A DNA stretch of 62,962 bases from the NCBI GenBank assembly GCA_947302535.1, contig CAMYVX010000006.1, positions 1 through 62,962 on the forward strand, given 5' to 3'. Below the pieces are notes generated by a model. The model had not been told where the DNA came from. It was given only the letters and a program-made list of their open reading frames with translations, and did not search any database. Shown here one piece after another: positions 57,667-62,962 of the stretch (position 1 is its first letter; every line of letters begins with the position of its first letter). The DNA comes from an uncultured Caryophanales bacterium. Lineage in GTDB: Bacteria; Bacillota_I; Bacilli_A; RFN20; CAG-826. The translations under genes and the position numbers were made by a program.

Positions 57667-57695
57667 ATTATATGCCTTTTAAAAAAAGCAAGCAA
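57667..57695 (-). promoter_or_regulatory. mntP promoter giving a leaderless transcript
   Basis: Minus strand: TTGCTT (57695-57690), 17-nt spacer, TATAAT (57672-57667), then six bases and the ATG at 57660, which is the predicted +1. The 57661-57678 segment is also a hairpin (AAGGCA/TGCCTT). Confidence 0.75.
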
Positions 57696-57701
57696 TACAA
57701 A

Positions 57702-57719
57702 ACCCCTGTATAGAGGGGA
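57702..57719 (-). terminator. hairpin, likely terminator of the BMP importer operon
   Basis: CCCCT-CTATAC-AGGGG on the minus strand followed by TTTTGTATT. It may instead be a terminal hairpin left from the IS200-type remnant at 57786-57932. Confidence 0.5.
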
Positions 57720-57785
57720 ATACTTGTTTGCATTTAAGCTGCGTTAAATTTTTCTTTTGGCTGTCTACATCTTAGACATTTCCAG

Positions 57786-57932
57786 TTATCTAGTAGTTCT
57801 ATAAATGGAACCCCATCTCTTTGGTGGTATGCGAACCAACATATGTATGTGATCTGGCACTACATGGGCTTCGATTATCTCAACATCTTTGTATGCACAA
57901 AGTTGTCTAATTATTTGGCCTATGTCAGTACT
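57786..57932 (-). mobile_element. IS200/IS605-type TnpA transposase remnant
   Basis: About 45 codons without start, between stops. The translation contains DIGQIIRQLCAYKDVEIIEA, then HVVPDHIHMLVRIPPK, the HUH-motif region of IS200 TnpA. The N-terminal part and the C-terminal catalytic Tyr region are absent, so it cannot be active. The rest of the 290-nt spacer (57661-57950) holds only the mntP promoter and a hairpin. Confidence 0.75.
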
Positions 57933-57950
57933 TTAAGAGCTGTTTTAAAA

Positions 57951-58895
57951 CTATCTTTTGCCTTTATCATAAGGCTCACCTAGAGCCTTTGGGCCAACAT
58001 TTTTCTTGCTGGTAAATATTAATACAATTAAACACACAACATAAGGAAGCGCTAAATAGAAGTAAGATGAGATTCCTAAATTATTTAAGAAATTAATTGA
58101 TGAATAGAAAACAGATAATGTCTTAAATCCTGAGAAGATTAAGGCGCCTAATAAGATATATAAAGGCTTCCACTGCCCAAAGATTAAAACCGCTAAAGCC
58201 AGATAACCAAATCCAGTTGCCCCATTGGCAAATTCCCATTCAGAATTCATAGTGATTAAGAATAAGCCACCGAATCCCGCTAAAGCGCCAGAAATGATAA
58301 TACCAATATATCTAGTCTTATTAACATTAATTCCTAAAGAATCGGCACTAGATGGGTTTTCTCCACAGCTAGAAAGTCTTAAACCAAATCTGGTTTTATA
58401 AATAACGACATAAACAATTGGCACTAAAACTAAAGCGATGATAATAAGCCAGTTAAAACTGACACCTTGCATACCAAAGAAATTGACATTAAAGATCTCA
58501 TAGAATCTCATAAAGCTAAGTCGAGAATTACCAAGAGGTAAAGCTTCGGTTCTAGTAACTTGTTTGATTAAGACTACTGCTAAAGCAGTAGCTAAGATAT
58601 TTAAAGCGGTTCCTACTAAAGTTTGATTAGCTTTAAAAGTCACACACGCTACCGCTAATAATAAAGAATATAATCCTGCACTAACTATAGCGACAAGGAT
58701 CACAATTAATGCGCTAATTCCAGCAGGTACACTATTAGGAAGAACATACATCACCATGCCGGCGTTAAAAGCGCCAAAAGTCATACAGCCCTCCAAAGAT
58801 AAAGCGACTGTACCACTTTTTTCAGAGAACATGCCTCCTAAAGCAACAATAGTAAGAATAGAAACAAACGCTAAAAGAAATAATACAGCACTCAT
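57951..58895 (-). CDS. BMP-type ABC importer permease 2
   Basis: A 314-residue membrane protein of the BPD_transp_2 family with about nine helices; GLRLSSCGENPSSADSLGIN (coupling region) and the first-helix GGMFSEKSGTVALSLEG are typical of the second permease of nucleoside ABC importers (NupQ/RnsD-like). It overlaps the other permease by ATGA. Cotranscribed with ATPase and binding protein. Confidence 0.9.
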   Translation of the reverse strand: MSAVLFLLAFVSILTIVALGGMFSEKSGTVALSLEGCMTFGAFNAGMVMYVLPNSVPAGISALIVILVAIVSAGLYSLLLAVACVTFKANQTLVGTALNILATALAVVLIKQVTRTEALPLGNSRLSFMRFYEIFNVNFFGMQGVSFNWLIIIALVLVPIVYVVIYKTRFGLRLSSCGENPSSADSLGINVNKTRYIGIIISGALAGFGGLFLITMNSEWEFANGATGFGYLALAVLIFGQWKPLYILLGALIFSGFKTLSVFYSSINFLNNLGISSYFYLALPYVVCLIVLIFTSKKNVGPKALGEPYDKGKR

Positions 58896-60031
58896 ACTTT
58901 GTTCTCCTTATTTCTACTTAGCTTATTAAGTTCGCTTTTAATTTCAAATTTTCGCATCGCTTCTTTAATAAAGAAGACAAATCCAGATAAATAAATAATC
59001 ACAGAAGTCATAATTGAAGCAGTTTCAGGAGAGAAACCTAAATCAGTAATCATTGATCCACCTTCGGTGATATGCATAATAAAATACGAAGAGAAGATTA
59101 CTCCAATTGGATGAAGTCCTCCTAAGAAGGCTGAAGAAATTCCTTGGAAGCCAATTTCTGGAGGAACAGAAGATAATCTCCAACTAGTGAATCCGTTTTG
59201 TAAGCTGAGAGAGGCTGATAAGCCTGCTAAAGCACCGGAAATAGCAGTTGCGATTAAAATGCTTTTAACTTTGCTAATTCCAGCGTATCTAGCAGCATCA
59301 CTATTAAGTCCAGTAGCCTTAAGTTCATAGCCCACTGTAGTTTTCTTTAATAAGATAAAGATAATTATGACCACTATTAAGATTAAAATCATTCCTAGTC
59401 CGACAATTGAGTTACCAGCAAATAATTTATCTAATCCAATAGAAGGAATAAATGAATTATATTCACTAGTAATCATTATTGATTCCGAGTGAGCTCCATC
59501 CCAAACACTACTACTATTAGATAAAAGGCCATTAACTAAATATAAGGCAATCCAATTAAGCATAATGCCAGAAATAACTTCGTTAACGTTAAAAAAGGCT
59601 TTTAATAATCCGGTAATAGCTGACCAAATAGCAGCGGCAATCATGGCGATAATCATGACGACGTACCAGGGCCAATTCGCACCTACTCCTAAAAAGCAGA
59701 TCACAAGTACCGCAATTGAATATTGTCCAGAAGCACCTAAATTAAATAAACCTGCTTTATAAGAGACTAAAATTGATAAGCTCATCGCAATTAATGGAGC
59801 GGTTTTCGCTAAGGTCTGACCAAAATAATTTAATCTGTCACCAGGATTAGAGAAGATTAAATAATTTCCTAATACTGAACTCATACCATACGCTGCATTG
59901 CTTGGATTAATGACTAATAAAATAAAGAAACCTAAAATCAAACCCAGTAAAGCACACCATAAAGATGTCACCACTGTTTTAGTAGAGTCTTTTTTAATTA
60001 AAGAAGAGAAAAATGATTTAATCTTATTCAT
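58892..60031 (-). CDS. BMP-type ABC importer permease 1
   Basis: A 379-residue BPD_transp_2 permease, with the coupling segment VGYELKATGLNSDAARYAGI and the FNLGASGQYSIA segment of NupP/RnsC-type proteins; about 9-10 helices. The start is the ATG at 60031 with AAGGAGG at 6 nt, overlapping the ATPase gene end by 8 nt; ten further in-frame codons upstream are not used by homology. Confidence 0.9.
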   Translation of the reverse strand: MNKIKSFFSSLIKKDSTKTVVTSLWCALLGLILGFFILLVINPSNAAYGMSSVLGNYLIFSNPGDRLNYFGQTLAKTAPLIAMSLSILVSYKAGLFNLGASGQYSIAVLVICFLGVGANWPWYVVMIIAMIAAAIWSAITGLLKAFFNVNEVISGIMLNWIALYLVNGLLSNSSSVWDGAHSESIMITSEYNSFIPSIGLDKLFAGNSIVGLGMILILIVVIIIFILLKKTTVGYELKATGLNSDAARYAGISKVKSILIATAISGALAGLSASLSLQNGFTSWRLSSVPPEIGFQGISSAFLGGLHPIGVIFSSYFIMHITEGGSMITDLGFSPETASIMTSVIIYLSGFVFFIKEAMRKFEIKSELNKLSRNKENKV

Positions 60032-61646
60032 TTGCACCCTCCTTAATCGCATTAACTTCATCCTTTTTAGCGCCTGACATATATAAACCTAGAGTTTTTT
60101 TATTTACTTTTTCTGGGGTGAATTCGCCAACAATTTCACCTTCATACATTACTAATATACGGTCTGATAAAGTAAAGACTTGGTCTAATTCTAAAGAGAC
60201 TAATAAGATTGCTTTATCTTCTTCTCTTTGCTCGAGCAAAAGGTTATGAATTCCTTCAATTGCTCCAACATCTAAACCTCTAGTTGGTTGAACCGCAATT
60301 AATAAATCTTGGTTACGTTCTATTTCTCTGCCAACAATTATTTTTTGTTGGTTTCCTCCAGACATACTTCTAACGATTGTGTTACCGTCTCCACTAGAAC
60401 GGACATCATATTTATCAATTAATTCATCCGCGTATTTTTTAATGTTCTTTTCATTTAAAAATAAGCATTTAGAAAATTCTTTTTCGTAGTATCGATCTAG
60501 TACAGTATTTTCATAAATTGAGTAATCTAAGATTAAGCCGTGTTTATGTCTATCTTCAGGGATATGAGAGATACCAGCTTTAATCTTTTCTCTAATAGAA
60601 TAAGAAGATATATCTTTTTTATCTAATAAGATAACTCCATCACGGGCTTTTTTAATTCCGGTAATGCCGTAAATTACTTCTTGTTGCCCGTTACCATCAA
60701 TTCCCGCTAAAGTGACGATTTCTCCTTTTCTAACGTTAAAAGAGATATCATTAACCACTTTCTTTTTAGAGAATGGATCAATCATTGTTAAATGTTCCAC
60801 TCTTAAGACTTCTTCTTTTGGAGTCTTTTTAGATTTTTCTTTAAAATCTTTTAGTTTTCTGCCCATCATTAAAGCGGATATTTCTTCTTTAGTGGTCTCA
60901 CTTGTTTTTAAAGTATCAATATACTTACCTTTTCTAATGACAGTGATTTGATCACTAACCGCAAATATTTCATTAAGTTTATGGGAAATAAAGATAATTG
61001 ATTTCCCTTCTTTTTTAAGATTATTCATTACTTTTAAGAAGTTTTGGATTTCTTGTTCGGTTAACACTGCAGTTGGTTCATCAAAAATTAAGATATCGTT
61101 CTTACGATAGAGCATTTTAATGATTTCCACTTTTTGCTGCATCTCTACTGAGATATCTTTGATCTTCTTATCTAAATCAACTTGTAAATCGTATTGATTA
61201 ATAATCTTGTTAATATCTTCTCTAGCTTTTTTATAATCAAGAATTTTGAAAATGTGTTTGTTTAAATAGTTAAGTGACTTCTTAACAATGTTAAGATTAT
61301 CTCCTCTAAATTCTTTAAGAGTTTCATCGCCTAAAACAATATTTTGCAACACTGTAAATGTGTCCACTAGTTTGAAGTGTTGATGAACCATGCCAATATT
61401 TAAATTAGTGGCGTCATTAGGATTAGTGATTTTTACCTCTACTCCTTCTTTTTTAATAATTCCCTCATCTGGAGCATATAATCCAAATAAAATCGACATA
61501 ATTGTGGATTTACCGGCACCATTTTCGCCACACAACGCTAAAATGTGACCTTTTTGAAGTCTAATGTCAATGTGGTCATTGGCCAATATATTACCAAATT
61601 TTTTGGTAATGCCTAACATTTCAATCGCATATGTTGTTTCTTCCAT
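60024..61646 (-). CDS. BMP-type ABC importer ATPase (two NBDs)
   Basis: A 540-residue duplicated ATPase, as in sugar and nucleoside importers. First NBD: CGENGAGKSTIMSILFG, DISVEMQQKVEIIKML, ILIFDEPTAVLT. Second NBD: AGIDGNGQQEVIYGITG (degenerate P-loop), RSMSGGNQQKIIVGREI, and LLIAVQPTRGLDVGAIE, where the Walker B Glu is replaced. This asymmetry is normal for the family. Start placed at the ATG at 61646, one base after the binding-protein stop; an in-frame ATG at 61664 without SD is the alternative. Confidence 0.92.
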   Translation of the reverse strand: MEETTYAIEMLGITKKFGNILANDHIDIRLQKGHILALCGENGAGKSTIMSILFGLYAPDEGIIKKEGVEVKITNPNDATNLNIGMVHQHFKLVDTFTVLQNIVLGDETLKEFRGDNLNIVKKSLNYLNKHIFKILDYKKAREDINKIINQYDLQVDLDKKIKDISVEMQQKVEIIKMLYRKNDILIFDEPTAVLTEQEIQNFLKVMNNLKKEGKSIIFISHKLNEIFAVSDQITVIRKGKYIDTLKTSETTKEEISALMMGRKLKDFKEKSKKTPKEEVLRVEHLTMIDPFSKKKVVNDISFNVRKGEIVTLAGIDGNGQQEVIYGITGIKKARDGVILLDKKDISSYSIREKIKAGISHIPEDRHKHGLILDYSIYENTVLDRYYEKEFSKCLFLNEKNIKKYADELIDKYDVRSSGDGNTIVRSMSGGNQQKIIVGREIERNQDLLIAVQPTRGLDVGAIEGIHNLLLEQREEDKAILLVSLELDQVFTLSDRILVMYEGEIVGEFTPEKVNKKTLGLYMSGAKKDEVNAIKEGANE

Positions 61647-61647
61647 A

Positions 61648-62751
61648 TTATTTAATGTTGTCATGAGGGATTATAGTTGTGTATTCACTAACAGGCACTT
61701 CTCCTGGTTTATAGTGGATATCAGGGCTAACTGCCTCTTCGTGATTATATAGATAGTTCACTAATTCTTTATATTCATCCACTGTGAAATTTTCCATTCT
61801 CCAATCATCTAAAGGGAGTTGGACATAGTTTTCTTCGACGTGTTCTCCAGAGACTAAGCCAAGATTTTGTAGCCCACCTTCTAAAGGTATGCCTTGATAG
61901 CACATCTCTAATTTATCTATTACGGTTTTTTTAATCATTTTCATCGCACTGGTAATACAAATTCCAGGTGCAAAGTCACGGTCCACAATTGGAGCTTGGT
62001 CGCTATCTACCCCAATCATATAGCCACCATTTTCTTTAGCTGCTAAAGCAACAGAAGTATAAATACTTCCTCCACAAGAGAACACTATTTCTGTGCCGTT
62101 TTTATACCACTGGTAAATATAATTATGAATATCACTATCACCAAAGAATTGACCGCCATAAACATAATCGATATCAATATGTTCTCCTAATTCATTTGCG
62201 GCATCATCAGCCCCTTGAATATAGCCATATCCATATCTAATAATTGATTCGTATTCTTGTCCGCCTAAAAAACCAAGCTTTCTAAAACCTTCTTTTACTA
62301 CTGCGTATCCTGCTAAATATCCTGCTATTTCTTCATGATAATTATAAACAGTGACGTTATCAAATAGTTGAAGGCTAGAAATATCTAAACCAATAAATTG
62401 AACATTTGGGTGTTCAGGAGCAACGGTAGAAATTGGTTCTCCTAAAGCAAAACCAGGACATAAGATCACGTTATAGCCGCGATCAATAGCTAGTCGCATA
62501 GATTTAATTCTTTCAGCAGGAGAAATACCTGCTGGCTTATAGTAGTTAAAAGTGATGTTATGTTTTCTACTCCACTCTTTGGCCCCTTCGTAGCATGCTT
62601 GGTTAAATGAACCATCATTAACATCAGAGAAGTCAGTAACCATCGCTACTTTAAATTCTTCAGCATTATTTCTTCCAATTGTGCCCAAGGTAAAAACAAG
62701 AGTAAAAAATACTGATGCAGTGACAAGTAATGCAATAAGCATTTTTTTCAT
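61648..62751 (-). CDS. BMP-family substrate-binding protein, N-terminally anchored
   Basis: PnrA/BmpA-like extracytoplasmic binding protein of the adjacent ABC importer, probably for purine nucleosides. VAMVTDFSDVNDGSFNQACYEG is the start of the mature fold, followed by VILCPGFALGEP, YLAGYAVV and VFSCGGSIYT family blocks. The N-terminus is KKMLIALLVTASVFFTLVFTLG with no lipobox Cys, so it is predicted to stay membrane-bound by an uncleaved helix or be released. Start placed at the ATG at 62751 (MKKM); another ATG lies at 62763. TATGAT ends 7 nt before it and no SD is present. First gene of the importer operon. Confidence 0.85.
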   Translation of the reverse strand: MKKMLIALLVTASVFFTLVFTLGTIGRNNAEEFKVAMVTDFSDVNDGSFNQACYEGAKEWSRKHNITFNYYKPAGISPAERIKSMRLAIDRGYNVILCPGFALGEPISTVAPEHPNVQFIGLDISSLQLFDNVTVYNYHEEIAGYLAGYAVVKEGFRKLGFLGGQEYESIIRYGYGYIQGADDAANELGEHIDIDYVYGGQFFGDSDIHNYIYQWYKNGTEIVFSCGGSIYTSVALAAKENGGYMIGVDSDQAPIVDRDFAPGICITSAMKMIKKTVIDKLEMCYQGIPLEGGLQNLGLVSGEHVEENYVQLPLDDWRMENFTVDEYKELVNYLYNHEEAVSPDIHYKPGEVPVSEYTTIIPHDNIK

Positions 62752-62763
62752 AACAATAATCAT

Positions 62764-62962
62764 ATATTGTTAAAAAATAAAAAACTATCACTTTCGTGTG
62801 TTTTTATTGTTTCTAACCTTGTAATGGGGGCAAGCAATTCTCCCATCTTTAGTTAATAAGCCCTTTTTATTGAGTTCGATACATTTCGTGAACTTACTCG
62901 GCAATTGAATAACCGAGCATCTGGGTTATATATTGGTGAATAATATCTTCCAATATATATCC
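62764..62962. other. right-edge non-coding or degraded segment
   Basis: No open frame with a start is seen. On the minus strand, short frames (for example one containing LNKKGLLTKDGRIACPHYKV, ending near 62799) look like fragments of a zinc-binding coding sequence, perhaps a transposase, but each is interrupted. The segment next to 62764 is an A/T-rich promoter region for the binding-protein gene. Confidence 0.3.

Noticed and set aside
57661-57785. Possible yybP-ykoY Mn2+ riboswitch upstream of mntP
   Set aside because: The consensus promoter places the transcript start on the mntP ATG, leaving no 5' UTR; the nearby hairpin is upstream of the promoter.

Overview
The window is AT-rich, densely packed bacterial chromosome with ordinary housekeeping content. 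Gene families and gene order (gmk-priA-rsmB-rlmN-prpC-prkC-rsgA-rpe; atpIBEFHAGDC; glgC-glgD-glgA; addB-addA; ECF vitamin uptake) point to Bacillota, probably an uncultured or derived lineage of class Bacilli near Erysipelotrichales, Acholeplasmatales or RF39-type bacteria. TGA is used as a stop codon (for example the end of the M20 peptidase gene at 530), so this is the standard code and not a Mycoplasma-type code. Placement below class level is inference only.

Layout. 1-3.3 kb: end of trmB, a PepV-like dipeptidase, an ECF S component and type III pantothenate kinase. 3.3-9.5 kb: leuS downstream of a glycogen-synthesis operon (glgC-glgD-glgA). 9.5-10.3 kb: a small membrane protein and rpmB on the + strand. 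10.3-19.7 kb: a long minus-strand cluster from gmk to rpe, with a membrane protein at its end, combining DNA replication restart, rRNA modification, Ser/Thr kinase and phosphatase, and ribosome assembly. Relative to B. subtilis, def, fmt, rpoZ and coaBC are absent from this locus and RsmB looks catalytically dead. 19.8-23.1 kb: RqcH-like ribosome rescue factor, trmL, pyrophosphatase, thioredoxin-like lipoprotein. 23.1-31 kb: a complete F-type ATP synthase operon headed by a predicted PPi-dependent phosphofructokinase. 31-33.3 kb: a nicotinamidase-like hydrolase and a TGS-domain nucleoside kinase. 33.4-39.8 kb: RexB/AddB-like and AddA recombination nuclease-helicase with a DUF5677-like gene. 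39.9-43.8 kb: yigZ-mrp-pepP-glpK. 43.9-46.7 kb: CPBP protease, TraX-like protein, thioredoxin, tRNA-Gly(UCC), rdgB. 46.7-52.5 kb: a zinc-ribbon membrane protein, a methyltransferase-like protein, an MTA/SAH-deaminase-like amidohydrolase, a frameshifted cardiolipin synthase and a PHP phosphatase. 52.5-57.7 kb: a CrtI-like flavoenzyme with a dedicated FAD/2Fe-2S reductase, an ABC exporter with an AbrB-type regulator, and MntP. 57.7-62.8 kb: an IS200 remnant and a BMP-type (nucleoside) ABC importer.

No CRISPR array, prophage or intact mobile element is visible, and I found no wholly new multigene system. The observations most worth following are: (1) many first genes of transcription units begin 0-5 nt after the predicted transcription start and have no Shine-Dalgarno, while operon-internal genes keep good ones, suggesting widespread leaderless mRNAs; (2) an RsmB homologue lacking its SAM motif and both catalytic cysteines; (3) an ATP synthase c subunit with a two-carboxylate pattern like the Na+-coupled Fusobacterium rotor; (4) PPi-phosphofructokinase in one transcription unit with ATP synthase; (5) an uncharacterised CrtI-like enzyme plus reductase pair; (6) a PASTA-less PrkC.
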